This document shows positions 54,132 through 64,000 of a stretch of 64,000 bases of DNA, piece by piece. The position numbers were made by a program, and so were the translations under genes. The first letter of the stretch is position 1. The number at the start of each line of letters is the position of its first letter. Origin of the DNA: Teichococcus vastitatis (GTDB lineage Bacteria > Pseudomonadota > Alphaproteobacteria > Acetobacterales > Acetobacteraceae). The notes under the pieces are model-generated. The model saw only the letters and a list, made by a program, of their open reading frames with translations, searched no databases and had not been told where the DNA came from. The stretch lies in assembly GCF_003604215.1 (NCBI RefSeq), contig NZ_QXGS01000010.1, positions 59,011-123,010 of the forward strand, written 5' to 3'.

Positions 54132-56501
54132 ATGCTGTCCCGCAACCTTGAGCAGACGCTCCATCGTGCCCTCGCGCTCGCCAATGAACGCCGGCACGAA
54201 TACGCTACGCTCGAACATCTTCTTCTGGCCCTGGTCGACGACACCGACGCCGCCACCGTGCTGCGCGCCTGCGGCGTCGACCAGGACAAGCTGAAACGCG
54301 ACCTCGCCGAGTTCCTTGATAAGGATCTCGCCGGCTTGGTCACCGAGCGGACGGGCGATCCCAAGCCCACCGCCGGGTTCCAGCGCGTGGTGCAGCGCGC
54401 CGCCATTCACGTGCAATCCTCGGGGCGGGACGAGGTAACGGGAGCCAGCGTCCTCGTGGCCCTGTTCTCCGAGCGGGAAAGCCACGCGGTCTATTTCCTG
54501 CAGTTGCAGGACATGACCCGGCTGGATGCCGTGAACTTCATCAGCCACGGCATCGCCAAGGCGCCGGGCCGCTCCACCAACCGTCCGGTCCAGGGCGCGC
54601 CGCCGGCCTCCCCCACCGCCTCCTCGGGCGGCGAGGAGCCGGGCGAGAAGGAAGAGAAGCCTTCCGGCCGCCGGGGCCAGGACGCATTGTCCAACTACTG
54701 CGTCAACCTCAACAAGAAGGCGCAGCAGGGCAAGATCGACCCGCTGATCGGGCGCGACTCCGAGATCGAGCGCACCATCCAGATCCTGTGCCGTCGGACC
54801 AAGAACAACCCGCTCTACGTGGGTGACCCCGGTGTGGGCAAGACGGCGATCGCCGAGGGCCTGGCCAAGCGCATCATCGAGGGGGACGTGCCCGAGGTGC
54901 TGCTGAAGTCCACCATCTACGCGCTCGACATGGGCTCGCTGCTGGCCGGCACCCGTTACCGCGGCGATTTCGAGGAGCGGCTGAAGGCCGTGGTGAACGA
55001 GCTGGAGCAGCAGCCCGGCTCGATCCTGTTTATCGACGAGATCCACACGGTGATCGGTGCCGGTGCCACCTCCGGCGGCGCTATGGATGCGTCCAACCTG
55101 CTGAAGCCGGCACTGGCTCAGGGCACCCTGCGCTGCGTGGGCTCCACCACCTACAAGGAATACCGCCAGCATTTCGAGAAGGACCGCGCCCTGGTCCGCC
55201 GCTTCCAGAAGATCGACGTTAACGAGCCGACGGTCGAGGATGCGGTGAAGATCCTGACCGGCCTCAAGACCAATTACGAGAAACACCACAAGGTCAAGTA
55301 CACGCCGGAAGCCATCCGCGCCGCGGTGGAGCTGTCGGCCAAGTACATCCATGACCGCAAGCTGCCGGACAAGGCGATCGACGTCATCGACGAGGTCGGC
55401 GCCTCCCGCATGCTGCAGCCGGAAGGGAAGCGGAAGAAGACCGTCACCCTGAAGGACGTGGAGGACATCGTCGCCAAGATCGCCCGGATCCCGCCCAAGA
55501 GCGTGTCCACCGACGACAAGGAAACGCTCCGCAACCTGGAGCGCGACCTCAAGTCGATGGTGTTCGGTCAGGACAAGGCGATTGAGGCATTGTCAGCTGC
55601 GATCAAGCTGTCTCGGGCGGGGCTGCGCGATCCGGAGAAGCCGATCGGCAACTACCTGTTCTCCGGCCCCACGGGCGTCGGCAAGACGGAGGTGGCCAAG
55701 CAGCTTGCCAAGACGCTGGGCATCGAGTTGATCCGCTTCGACATGTCCGAGTACATGGAGCGGCATTCGGTGTCCCGCCTGATCGGCGCGCCGCCGGGCT
55801 ATGTCGGCTTCGATCAGGGCGGCTTGCTGACCGATTCGATCGACCAGCACCCTCACGCCGTGCTGCTGTTGGATGAGATCGAGAAGGCCCACCAGGACCT
55901 CTACAACATCCTGCTGCAGGTGATGGACCACGGGAAGCTGACCGACCACAACGGCAAGACGGTCGATTTCCGGAACGTGATCCTGATCATGACCACCAAC
56001 GCGGGTGCTGCGGACATGGCCAGGGCCGGCATCGGCTTCGGCCGCGAGGAGCGGACGGGCGAGGATGAGGAGGCGGTGAAGCGCCTGTTCACCCCGGAAT
56101 TCCGCAACCGCCTGGATGCCGTGGTGCCGTTCGGCGGCCTGACGCAGGAGATCGTCGGCAACGTGGTGGAGAAGTTTGTGATGCAGCTGGAAGCCCAGCT
56201 CGCGGATCGCAACGTCACCATCGAGCTGTCCTCGGGCGCCAAGGAGTGGTTGGCTGAGAAGGGCTATGACCGCCTGTATGGCGCGCGGCCACTGGCGCGC
56301 GTGATCCAGGAATACGTCAAGAAGCCGCTCGCCGAGGAATTGCTGTTCGGCAAGTTGGCCAAGGGCGGCGCCGTGAAGGTGGGTATGAAGGACGACGCGC
56401 TCACCTTCGAGTTCATCGAGGCGCCGCTTCCCGCTCTTCCGAAGCCGGACGACAACGGCCCGGATGGCGAGAACGAGCACGCGCCGGAGGCGGCTGGCTG
56501 A
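54132..56501 (+). CDS. clpA: ATP-dependent Clp protease ATP-binding subunit ClpA
   Basis: A 789-residue AAA+ unfoldase working with ClpP. N-domain ends near residue 145 ([20 protein letters not shown] for ClpS contact). First AAA+ Walker [10 protein letters not shown] near residue 233, with [12 protein letters not shown] as Walker B; second Walker [10 protein letters not shown] near 512, with [11 protein letters not shown] Pro/Gly/Ser-rich linker (about residues 155-180) joins the N-domain to the first ring. ATG 54132 is chosen as the standard ClpA start (MLSRNLEQ). Confidence 0.97.
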   Translation: MLSRNLEQTLHRALALANERRHEYATLEHLLLALVDDTDAATVLRACGVDQDKLKRDLAEFLDKDLAGLVTERTGDPKPTAGFQRVVQRAAIHVQSSGRDEVTGASVLVALFSERESHAVYFLQLQDMTRLDAVNFISHGIAKAPGRSTNRPVQGAPPASPTASSGGEEPGEKEEKPSGRRGQDALSNYCVNLNKKAQQGKIDPLIGRDSEIERTIQILCRRTKNNPLYVGDPGVGKTAIAEGLAKRIIEGDVPEVLLKSTIYALDMGSLLAGTRYRGDFEERLKAVVNELEQQPGSILFIDEIHTVIGAGATSGGAMDASNLLKPALAQGTLRCVGSTTYKEYRQHFEKDRALVRRFQKIDVNEPTVEDAVKILTGLKTNYEKHHKVKYTPEAIRAAVELSAKYIHDRKLPDKAIDVIDEVGASRMLQPEGKRKKTVTLKDVEDIVAKIARIPPKSVSTDDKETLRNLERDLKSMVFGQDKAIEALSAAIKLSRAGLRDPEKPIGNYLFSGPTGVGKTEVAKQLAKTLGIELIRFDMSEYMERHSVSRLIGAPPGYVGFDQGGLLTDSIDQHPHAVLLLDEIEKAHQDLYNILLQVMDHGKLTDHNGKTVDFRNVILIMTTNAGAADMARAGIGFGREERTGEDEEAVKRLFTPEFRNRLDAVVPFGGLTQEIVGNVVEKFVMQLEAQLADRNVTIELSSGAKEWLAEKGYDRLYGARPLARVIQEYVKKPLAEELLFGKLAKGGAVKVGMKDDALTFEFIEAPLPALPKPDDNGPDGENEHAPEAAG

Positions 56502-56530
56502 CCTCTCTCCTCCTGCCCTGGAGATCGCAA

Positions 56531-56567
56531 CGGCCTGGGGCATGTGCCCCAGGCCGCTGTTTTTTGA
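56531..56567 (+). terminator. rho-independent terminator after clpA
   Basis: A perfect 11-bp stem CGGCCTGGGGC / GCCCCAGGCCG (56531-56541 with 56546-56556), 4-base loop, then CTGTTTTTTG. It is 29 bases past the clpA stop. Confidence 0.9.
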
Positions 56568-56859
56568 GAGGGCGATGATCCAGATTCTGTCCAGTTCTCT
56601 CCGAACTGTGTCAATTCTTCAACTTGGCAGGCCAGGGCACTCGGCCTAGCTTGGCCAGGACAGCGCTGCCAGATCCTCCCCCGGAACTGGCGGCGATGCG
56701 CAGCCGCCCTCCCCCAGGTGCGGCGTCGCGGCCCCAAGCCGGCTTGTGGCCAACTCCGGAGGTGGCTCCCCCGCCATCTCCGGGGGCGCCAACTGTTATG
56801 ATCGCTCGGCTTGTGACATGACGGTGCCTTCGCATCTCACAGTGCCAGGATCGCGCGTC
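56568..56859. other. intergenic region with a small inverted repeat
   Basis: About 290 bases between the clpA terminator and the next gene. CAGTTC-TCTCC-GAACTG (56592-56608) is a perfect 6-bp inverted repeat that could be an operator or hairpin. No gene is supported. Confidence 0.4.
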
Positions 56860-57690
56860 ATGAATGCCATTGCCCCCCCTCGCCGCCGTCCCTTGCGGGT
56901 GGCCATCGCCGGCTTCGGTGCCATCGGCCAGGCGCTCGCCCTGGCGCTGGATCGGGGCATTCCCGGCTTTGAACTGTCGGTGGTGTCGGCGCGCGAGAAG
57001 CCGGCCGCAGCCCGTCGTATGGAGCAGCTGCGCAATCCGGTGCCCGTGCTCGACATCGCCGAGCTGGAGCCCCAGGCTGACCTGGTGGTGGAATGCGCCC
57101 CGGCCGCATTGCTGCCTTCCATCGTCGAGCCCTTCCTGCGCGCGGGCAAGAACGCCGTGGTGATCAGCGCCGGCGCCCTGCTGCAGCACGACCACCTCGC
57201 ATCCCTGGCAGCCCAGCACGGTGCCCACATCATCGTGCCGACCGGCGCCCTGATCGGGCTGGACGCCATGTTGGCCGCGGCCGAGGGCGAGGTCACCTCC
57301 GTCCGCATGATCACCCGCAAGCCGGTGCGCGGCCTGCTCGGCGCGCCCTATCTCACGGAAAACAACATCCGCATCGAGGGGATCGAGGCGCCGCTGCGGG
57401 TCTTCGAGGGCACGGCCCGGGAGGCCGCGCGCGGCTTCCCGGCCAACCTCAACGTGGCCGTGGCCCTGTCCCTGGCCGGCATCGGCCCGGACCGGACCCG
57501 TCTGGAAATCTGGGCCGACCCGACGGTCACGCGCAACACGCACCGGATCGAGGTGGAGGCCGACTCCGCCCGCTTCGCCATGAGCATCGAGAACGTCCCC
57601 TCGGACAATCCGAAGACCGGCCGCATCACCGCCCTGTCAGTGATCGCCTGTCTGCGGAAGATGCAGGCGCCGCTGCGCATCGGCACCTGA
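56860..57690 (+). CDS. aspartate dehydrogenase-like NAD(P)-dependent enzyme (NadX family)
   Basis: A 276-residue Rossmann protein: VAIAGFGAIGQALALALDRG, VVECAPAALLPSIVEPFL, HIIVPTGALIGLDAMLAA and PANLNVAVALSLAGIGPDRT, the AspDH (DUF108) pattern. Known members turn aspartate into iminoaspartate/oxaloacetate and can feed NAD synthesis. ATG 56860 is used; an ATG at 56818 is in frame. The M20 peptidase follows 74 bases later and may act in the same amino-acid pathway. Confidence 0.85.
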   Translation: MNAIAPPRRRPLRVAIAGFGAIGQALALALDRGIPGFELSVVSAREKPAAARRMEQLRNPVPVLDIAELEPQADLVVECAPAALLPSIVEPFLRAGKNAVVISAGALLQHDHLASLAAQHGAHIIVPTGALIGLDAMLAAAEGEVTSVRMITRKPVRGLLGAPYLTENNIRIEGIEAPLRVFEGTAREAARGFPANLNVAVALSLAGIGPDRTRLEIWADPTVTRNTHRIEVEADSARFAMSIENVPSDNPKTGRITALSVIACLRKMQAPLRIGT

Positions 57691-57764
57691 GCCGCCCCTT
57701 GACCGCTGGCCGGGCATGGCCGGACAACCGGGCCCTCCGATTGTTTGCCTGGAAGGTTGCCGCC

Positions 57765-59036
57765 ATGCCTGATGTTGAGCCCACCCTGCGCGCCCTGCTC
57801 ACCGCCAGCGGCGGCGACGATGCGGCGCAGGATGCCAGGGCCCTCCTGTCCAGCCCCGCCTTCGCACGTCTCGTTGAGGCGCTGGACGCCGACCATGACC
57901 GCTTCGTTGAGCAGCTGATCGCCCTGACCCAGATCCCGTCCCCGCCATTCGGCGAAGCGAAGCGCGCCGCCGCCTATGCGGAACTGTTGCGCGGACAGGG
58001 GCTGCAGGAGGTGGACACCGACGCGGAAGGTAATGTCACCGCGCTTCGCCCCGGCACCGATCCATCCGCCGGCGTGATCGTGCTGTGCTCGCATCTGGAC
58101 ACCGTGTTCCCGGCTGGTACCGACGTCACGGTGAAGCGTGAGGGCACGGTGCTGCGCGCCCCGGGCGTCGGCGACGACACCCGCGGCCTGGCGGTGCTGC
58201 TGGCCATGTCGCGCGCTCTCGACAAGGCCGCCATCCGCACCCGCGCCGGCATCCTGTTCCTGGCCTCGGTGGGCGAGGAAGGCGCCGGCGACCTGCGCGG
58301 CGTGAAGGCGTTCTTCCGCGACAGCCGCTGGCGCGACCGTGTTGCCGGGTTCATCGCCATGGATGGCATCGATCCGGCGCGGCTGGTGCACGGTGCCGTC
58401 GGCAGCAAGCGCTACCGCATCACCTTCCGCGGCCCGGGCGGCCATTCCTTCGGCGCCTTCGGCCTGGTGAACCCGATGTTCGCGCTGGCCCGTGCGGCCG
58501 ACGACCTGTCGCGCATCCGCGTGGCGGCCCGGCCCAAGACAACCTTCTCGATCGGGAAGGTGGGCGGCGGCACCTCCATCAATGCCATCCCCGAGGAAGC
58601 CTGGATGGAGGTCGATCTGCGCTCCGCCTCGGCCGAGGCCCTGGCGGTCCTGGAGGAGCGCTTCCTCGCCATCCTGCCGCAGGCGGCCGCCGACGAGAAT
58701 GCCGCACGCGACACGAGCTGCGGCGAGATCAGCGTGGAGGTGAAGCAGATCGGCGACCGGCCGGCCGGCGTGACGCCGGCGGAGTCCCGCATCGCCCACG
58801 TCGCCGCCACGGTGATCGGCGCGCAGGGTTACGAGCTGGTGCACGAGTTCTCCTCCACCGACAGCAACATCCCCATCAGCCTGGGCATTCCGGCGGTGAC
58901 GCTGGGCACCGGCGGCAGCGGCGGCCGTGCCCATTCGCTGGAGGAATGGATCGATGTGGAGCAAGGCCCCAGCGTAAAGGGCGTGGCCACCGCCATGGCG
59001 ACCATCCTGACCCTGGCCGGCGTGTCCAGCAACTAA
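57765..59036 (+). CDS. M20-family zinc peptidase/amidohydrolase
   Basis: A 423-residue metallohydrolase. Zinc ligands and catalytic acid are seen in VLCSHLDTVFPAG (His110), GVGDDTRGLAVL (Asp137) and ASVGEEGAGDLRG (Glu171/Glu172). The dimerisation domain starts near GAVGSKRYRITFRGPGGHSF, typical of ArgE/DapE/CPG2-like enzymes. ATG 57765 with GGAAGG eight bases ahead. Cleaves an N-acyl or dipeptide bond; substrate unknown. Confidence 0.88.
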   Translation: MPDVEPTLRALLTASGGDDAAQDARALLSSPAFARLVEALDADHDRFVEQLIALTQIPSPPFGEAKRAAAYAELLRGQGLQEVDTDAEGNVTALRPGTDPSAGVIVLCSHLDTVFPAGTDVTVKREGTVLRAPGVGDDTRGLAVLLAMSRALDKAAIRTRAGILFLASVGEEGAGDLRGVKAFFRDSRWRDRVAGFIAMDGIDPARLVHGAVGSKRYRITFRGPGGHSFGAFGLVNPMFALARAADDLSRIRVAARPKTTFSIGKVGGGTSINAIPEEAWMEVDLRSASAEALAVLEERFLAILPQAAADENAARDTSCGEISVEVKQIGDRPAGVTPAESRIAHVAATVIGAQGYELVHEFSSTDSNIPISLGIPAVTLGTGGSGGRAHSLEEWIDVEQGPSVKGVATAMATILTLAGVSSN

Positions 59037-59057
59037 GGGAAAGGCCTCCGGCGCCGG

Positions 59058-60026
59058 TCAGCGGGCCGGCTGCCGGGGTGTCCGCGCTTCGGCCCGGGCC
59101 ATCCAGGTGGCCGAGGCGAAGATCACCGCCGCCCCGGCGAAGGTGGTCCAGGCCGGCATGTCGGCAAACAGGATGAAGCCGAGCAGCGAGGCCCAGGCGA
59201 GATCGAGGAACTTCACCGGCTGGGTGGCCGACAGGTCGGCGACCCGGAAGGCCAGCGTCAGGAACCAGTGGCCGAGGCTGCCCAACGCGCCGCCCATGGC
59301 GAACCAGGCGAGCTGGCGCGCATCTGGCCAGGTCCAGTCCCACAGGGCGAAGGGCAGCGTGAACAGCGTGATGCTGAAGGCCTGCCACATCACGATGATC
59401 TCGGGGCTGTCCCGCCGCGTCATCACCTTGGTGATCAGGAAGGAGGCCGCGAATAGCGGCGAGGACGCCAGCATCACCAGCGTCCAGATGCCGCCACCGC
59501 CGCTCAGCTTCGGCACCAGCACGATGGCGACGCCCACCAGCCCGACCGCCGCGGCGATCCAGCGCGACAGCACCACCTTTTCCTTCAGGAACAGCACCGC
59601 GCCCAGCATCACGAAGATCGGCCCGGTAAAGCCCAGCGCGGTGACATCGGCCAGGGCAATGTGCGGCAGCGCCAGGAACCACAGCAGCAGGCCGGCGGTG
59701 TGGATCGCCCCGCGCCAGAGCTGCCCGCCCACACCGTTTGGCGCATAGGCCGCCAGCCCGGCCCGCGCCAACAGCGGCAGCATCACCATGAAGCCGAACA
59801 GGTAGCGCAGGAACTGCGCCTGGAAGGGGTGCATCTCCCGCGTCAGCCCGCTCATCAAGGCATTGAGCAGGCTGAACGACATGCCGGACAGCGCCATCCA
59901 CACCATCCCGCGCGGTACCGGGGAAAGCCCCTTCCAGCCGCGCAGCAGGCGCAGCAGCGCCTCCCGCAGCAAGACGCGCGGTGACCGCCCCGATGGCAGG
60001 GGTGGCAAGGCGGTCGGATCGGACAT
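59058..60026 (-). CDS. EamA/DMT-family membrane transporter
   Basis: A 322-residue transporter with about ten spans in two EamA repeats: GMVWMALSGMSFSLLNALMS begins the first, and ASSPLFAASFLITKVMTRRD the second. AVLFLKEKVVLSRWIAAAVG carries the usual E-K-V segment. Drug/metabolite exporter family; substrate unknown. The N-terminal ~28 residues are hydrophilic. ATG 60026. Confidence 0.9.
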   Translation of the reverse strand: MSDPTALPPLPSGRSPRVLLREALLRLLRGWKGLSPVPRGMVWMALSGMSFSLLNALMSGLTREMHPFQAQFLRYLFGFMVMLPLLARAGLAAYAPNGVGGQLWRGAIHTAGLLLWFLALPHIALADVTALGFTGPIFVMLGAVLFLKEKVVLSRWIAAAVGLVGVAIVLVPKLSGGGGIWTLVMLASSPLFAASFLITKVMTRRDSPEIIVMWQAFSITLFTLPFALWDWTWPDARQLAWFAMGGALGSLGHWFLTLAFRVADLSATQPVKFLDLAWASLLGFILFADMPAWTTFAGAAVIFASATWMARAEARTPRQPAR

Positions 60027-60162
60027 GACGTAGCGGCCCCGGCGTTTCCTGGTGGCGGCAACGGGACGAGGCGTGCCGCAACGCCAGATTGAGGCCGGCC
60101 GCGGCGCCGCACCAGCGGGAAGCCGTGGCGTCGTCGTGGAAAACGCGCGAGCGGGCCCGCGC

Positions 60163-60696
<534 letters not shown>

Positions 60697-60782
60697 TTGC
60701 GGCGCTCCCCATCGATGCTGCGGCGGTCAACGCGTGGTGGCGACGTGCAAGGCGGCCCGGCCCGCAGGGCTTGGCGCGGCTG

Positions 60783-62594
60783 TCATCCCGCGGCGTCCTC
60801 GCGCAGCATCTCCAGCTCCAGCCAGCGTTCCTCGGCCTCGGCCAGGGAGGCCTCGCTGCGGGCCAGCAATTCGCTTGCCTTGTCGAAGCGGGCGCGGTCG
60901 CGCGTGTAGAGCCCGGGATCGGCAAGGATCTCGCGCAGCCTGGCCGCCTCGGCCTCCAGCTTGCGCATCTTCGCCGGCAGGGTGTCCAGCTCGTGCTGGT
61001 CCTTGAAGGATAGCTTCTTGCGGGCCGGCGCGGCATCCGGCTTCGCGGCCGGCTTCGGCGTGGTCGCGGCCGGCTTGCCCGCCTCGGCCCGGGCGCGCAC
61101 GCCGTGGCCGCGCTGCGCCACCATGTCGGAATAGCCGCCGGGATAATCCTGCCACCGCCCCTCGCCTTCCCAGGCGATGACATTGGTGCAGACGCGGTCC
61201 AGGAAGTCGCGGTCGTGGCTGACCACGATCACCGTGCCGGCGTAGTCGGCGATCTGCTCCTGCAACAGGTCCAGCGTCTCGAGGTCGAGGTCGTTGGTGG
61301 GCTCGTCCAGCACCAGCAGGTTGGACGGCGTGGCGAAGGCACGGGCCAGCAGCAGCCGCCCGCGTTCCCCGCCCGACAGGGCAGACACCGGGGTGCGCGC
61401 TTGTTCCGGCAGGAACAGGAAGTCCTTCATGTAGCCGATCACGTGGCGCGGCTGGCCGTTCACCCAGACCTGGTCGCCGCGCTTGCCGGTCAGCGTCTCG
61501 GCCACGCCCAGCGCGCCATCCAGCGCTTCCCGCTTCTGGTCCAGCGTCACCATCTCCAGGTTGGTGCCAAGCCGCACCTCGCCCTCGTCCGGCGCCAGTA
61601 CGCCGGTCAGCATGGACAGCAGGGTGGTCTTGCCCGCGCCGTTCGGCCCGACGATGCCGACGCGGTCGCCACGGATCACCCGCGTGGAGAAGTCGCGCAC
61701 CACGGCGCGGCCGTTATAGGACTTGCCGATTCCCTCGGCGGCGATCACCAGCGTGCCGGAAGCCTCGCCCTCCGCCGCCGCCATCCTCACCCCGCCCTGC
61801 GCGGCGCGGCGTTCCCGGCGCTGCTGCCGCAGCCCGGCCAGCTCGGCGACGCGGCGGACGTTGCGCTTGCGCCGGGCGGTGACGCCGTAGCGCATCCAGT
61901 CTTCTTCGCGCGCGATCTGCCGATCGAGCTTGTGCGCCTCCCGCTCCTCCTGCTCCAGCACCTCGTCGCGCCAGGTCTCGAAATGCGCGAAGCCGCGCGC
62001 CAGTCGCCGCGTGGTGCCGCGGTCCAGCCACACCATCTCGCGCGTCATGCTGCTGAGGAACCGGCGGTCATGGCTGATCAGCACCAGGGCCGAGCGCATG
62101 GCGCCGATCTCCCCCTCCAGCCACTCGATGGCCGGCAGGTCGAGATGGTTGGTCGGCTCGTCCAGCAGCAGGATGTCCGGCAGCGGCGCCAGCGCGCGCG
62201 CCAGGGCGGCGCGGCGGGCCTCGCCACCCGAAAGGTTCGCAGGCTGTTCTTCTCCCGTGAGGCCGAGCTGCTCCAGCAGGTAGTGCGCGCGGTAAGGATC
62301 GTCTCCCGGCGCCAATCCGGCCTCCACATAGGTCAGCACGTTGGCATAAGCGGAAAGGTCCGGCTCCTGCTCCAGGTAGCGCAGCGTGGCGCCGGGCTGC
62401 ACGAAGCGGCTGCCGCCATCCGGCTGCGCCAATCCGGCGGCGATCTTCAGCAGGGTGGACTTGCCGGAACCGTTGCGGCCGATCAGCGCCAGTCGCTCCC
62501 CCGGCGAGACCGAGAGCGTGGCGCCGGCGAGCAGCGGCGTGGTGCCGAAGCCGAGGCGGATGTCTTGCAGCAGAAGGATCGGAGGGGCGGCCAT
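60783..62594 (-). CDS. uup: ABC-F type ATPase (Uup-like)
   Basis: A 603-residue soluble protein with two ATPase domains: Walker [17 protein letters not shown] and [16 protein letters not shown], signatures [16 protein letters not shown] and [16 protein letters not shown], Walker [19 protein letters not shown] and [20 protein letters not shown]-terminal coiled coil (about residues 525-600, [14 protein letters not shown]) fits Uup. ATG 62594. ABC-F proteins act on the ribosome; Uup also affects transposon excision. Confidence 0.92.
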   Translation of the reverse strand: MAAPPILLLQDIRLGFGTTPLLAGATLSVSPGERLALIGRNGSGKSTLLKIAAGLAQPDGGSRFVQPGATLRYLEQEPDLSAYANVLTYVEAGLAPGDDPYRAHYLLEQLGLTGEEQPANLSGGEARRAALARALAPLPDILLLDEPTNHLDLPAIEWLEGEIGAMRSALVLISHDRRFLSSMTREMVWLDRGTTRRLARGFAHFETWRDEVLEQEEREAHKLDRQIAREEDWMRYGVTARRKRNVRRVAELAGLRQQRRERRAAQGGVRMAAAEGEASGTLVIAAEGIGKSYNGRAVVRDFSTRVIRGDRVGIVGPNGAGKTTLLSMLTGVLAPDEGEVRLGTNLEMVTLDQKREALDGALGVAETLTGKRGDQVWVNGQPRHVIGYMKDFLFLPEQARTPVSALSGGERGRLLLARAFATPSNLLVLDEPTNDLDLETLDLLQEQIADYAGTVIVVSHDRDFLDRVCTNVIAWEGEGRWQDYPGGYSDMVAQRGHGVRARAEAGKPAATTPKPAAKPDAAPARKKLSFKDQHELDTLPAKMRKLEAEAARLREILADPGLYTRDRARFDKASELLARSEASLAEAEERWLELEMLREDAAG

Positions 62595-62765
62595 GGCAGG
62601 CTGCGTGGAGCCCGCCGGCCGTTCCGTCAAGCACCGCAGCGCCGATCGGGCCGCCATCGCATTTTTGAGCGGGTGGACAGGCCATCCCGGTCAACCGGGA
62701 GGCGACGCGGCGGGTCAGACGCGCTAGATAACGGGCCCGCTTTTCGGCCCCGGGAGGTCAGGACA

Positions 62766-63881
62766 TTGGATCAGGTCGATTGCGTCGTCGTCGGCGCAGG
62801 CGTTGTCGGATTGGCTGTGGCGCGCGCGCTGGCCACGGCCGGGCGTGAGGTGCTGGTGCTGGAAGCGGCGGAAGGGATCGGCACCGAAACCTCCTCGCGC
62901 AACAGCGAGGTCATCCATGCCGGCATCTACTACCCCAAGGACAGCCTGATGGCGCGGGCCTGCGTCGAGGGCAAGCACAAGCTGTACCGTTATTGCGCCG
63001 AGCGCGGCGTGCCGCACCGCCAGTGCGGCAAGCTGATCGTCGCCACCAACGAGGAGGAGCAGGGCAAGCTCGCCTCCATCCAGATGCGCGCCGCGGCCAA
63101 TGGCGTGCCCGACCTGCGGCTGGTGAGCCGTGAGGAGGCGCTGGAGATGGAGCCGTCCCTGGCCTGCACTGCGGCGCTGATCTCGCCCTCCACCGGCATC
63201 ATCGACAGCCACGCCTACATGCTGGCGCTGCAGGGCGATGCCGAGAATGACGGCGCCATGTTCGCCTTCCACAGCCCCGTCACGGGAGGTCGGCTGCTGC
63301 CGGAAGGCGGTGCCGAGATCCAGGTTGGCGGCGCCGAGCCGATGGAGCTGCGCTGCCAGCTTCTGGTCAACGCCGCCGGGCTGTACGCGCCGAAGCTGGC
63401 CGGCAGCCTAGCCGGCATGCCGGCCGAACATGTGCCGACGGCGTATTTCGCCAAGGGCAATTACTTCACCCTGGCCGGGCGCTCGCCCTTCTCGCGCCTG
63501 ATCTATCCGGTGCCGGTGCCGGGCGGCCTCGGCACCCACCTGACCATCGACCTGGGTGGGCAGTGCCGCTTCGGGCCCGATGTGGAATGGGTGGAAAAGG
63601 TGGAATACGAGGTCGACCCCCGCCGCGGCGACAGCTTCTACGCGGCGATCCGTCGCTACTGGCCCGGCCTGCCGGATGGCGCGCTGCAGCCGGGCTATTC
63701 CGGCATCCGGCCGAAGATCGTGCCGCCCGGCCAGGCGGCGCAGGATTTCGTCATCCAGGGGCCATCGGTGCATGGCCAACGCGGGCTGATCAACCTGTTC
63801 GGCATCGAGAGCCCGGGCCTGACCGCATCGCTGGCGCTGGGCGACATGGTCAGCCAGATGATGGTGCCGGAGCCGGCCTGA
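62766..63881 (+). CDS. L-2-hydroxyglutarate oxidase-like FAD oxidoreductase
   Basis: A 371-residue flavoprotein: [20 protein letters not shown] (dinucleotide fold), [20 protein letters not shown] (LhgO/L2HGDH hallmark), [20 protein letters not shown] and [20 protein letters not shown]. This is the FAD-dependent L-2-hydroxyglutarate dehydrogenase layout; glycerol-3-phosphate dehydrogenase-like members are also possible. TTG 62766 is supported by GGGAGG at 62752-62757, eight bases ahead. Confidence 0.88.
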   Translation: MDQVDCVVVGAGVVGLAVARALATAGREVLVLEAAEGIGTETSSRNSEVIHAGIYYPKDSLMARACVEGKHKLYRYCAERGVPHRQCGKLIVATNEEEQGKLASIQMRAAANGVPDLRLVSREEALEMEPSLACTAALISPSTGIIDSHAYMLALQGDAENDGAMFAFHSPVTGGRLLPEGGAEIQVGGAEPMELRCQLLVNAAGLYAPKLAGSLAGMPAEHVPTAYFAKGNYFTLAGRSPFSRLIYPVPVPGGLGTHLTIDLGGQCRFGPDVEWVEKVEYEVDPRRGDSFYAAIRRYWPGLPDGALQPGYSGIRPKIVPPGQAAQDFVIQGPSVHGQRGLINLFGIESPGLTASLALGDMVSQMMVPEPA

Positions 63882-63897
63882 GCCGGCTCCCCACCCC

Positions 63898-64000
63898 TCA
63901 CCTTCTTTCGCTGTAATCGCCGGTGCCGAAGAACTTGTTGCGGACGGTGTTGTAGTAGGCGTCCATGTCGTACTGGGCGACGGGCAGCGCCAGGTCGCGC
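63898..64000 (-). CDS. C-terminal end of an unidentified protein
   Basis: The minus-strand frame entering from the right edge ends at TGA 63898-63900. The last residues are RDLALPVAQYDMDAYYNTVR and NKFFGTGDYSERR. I do not recognise the family. It is convergent with the preceding FAD oxidoreductase gene, 16 bases apart. The codon choice looks native. Confidence 0.55.
   Translation of the reverse strand, partial: RDLALPVAQYDMDAYYNTVRNKFFGTGDYSERR

Noticed and set aside
53445-55352. 635-codon minus-strand frame opposite clpS-clpA
   Set aside because: Shadow of two certain genes.

Overview
The window is high-GC (my impression is about 68-70%, not computed), densely coded bacterial chromosome. 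It looks like an alphaproteobacterium of the Rhodospirillales, most likely Acetobacteraceae of the Roseomonas type. The grounds are a MarR/OmpR/EnvZ cluster of the PetP-PetR type, ihfA-merR-tRNA-Pro order, two phasins, clpS-clpA, a DUF3309 micro-protein, glmU-glmS and several ABC importers whose binding proteins carry Tat-like leaders. I see no insertion sequence, integrase, prophage, plasmid gene or CRISPR array. This is ordinary chromosome with a few accessory transport/catabolism islands.

Layout. 1-3357: end of an unidentified gene, a phasin, then a MarR regulator with an OmpR/EnvZ two-component pair. 3757-6537: glycerate kinase and pyruvate kinase, two steps around 2-phosphoglycerate/PEP. 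6629-11179: a TPR protein and a four-gene OsmF/YehZ-type osmoprotectant importer. 11202-15969: a complete Liv-type branched-chain amino acid (or related amide) importer in the order G-F-K-H-M. 16076-18785: a sulfur amino acid block (cysteine-free Rrf2 regulator, cysteine synthase, Lrp regulator, cysteine dioxygenase). 18875-25741: tRNA-Pro, merR, ihfA, a GNAT enzyme, an RNA m5C methyltransferase, guaB, rlmE, ppx and tRNA-Gln. 26086-36678: a Dpp-type peptide/opine importer followed by two paralogous FAD amine/amino-acid oxidoreductases, a short AraC protein, an Lrp regulator and a double GNAT protein. This is the most island-like part. 37148-50328: small ORF, cysS, msrQ-like, DUF305, trmJ, gor, an SSADH, two small membrane-protein genes, glmS, glmU, gph, DUF3108 and tRNA-Val. 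50363-64000: an EF-hand gene broken by an in-frame stop, a D-Ala-D-Ala carboxypeptidase, a second phasin, clpS, clpA, aspartate dehydrogenase-like, an M20 peptidase, a DMT exporter, greB, uup, an L-2-hydroxyglutarate oxidase-like gene and the tail of one more gene.

The best leads are: (i) the importer plus twin oxidoreductase cluster, a plausible pathway for an imported amine, opine or D-amino acid; (ii) the cysteine block with a CymR-like regulator next to cysK; (iii) the interrupted EF-hand gene; (iv) a good heat-shock (RpoH) promoter match ahead of clpA; and (v) TGC-rich PhaR-like sites ahead of the second phasin. I did not find a clearly new defence or mobile system.
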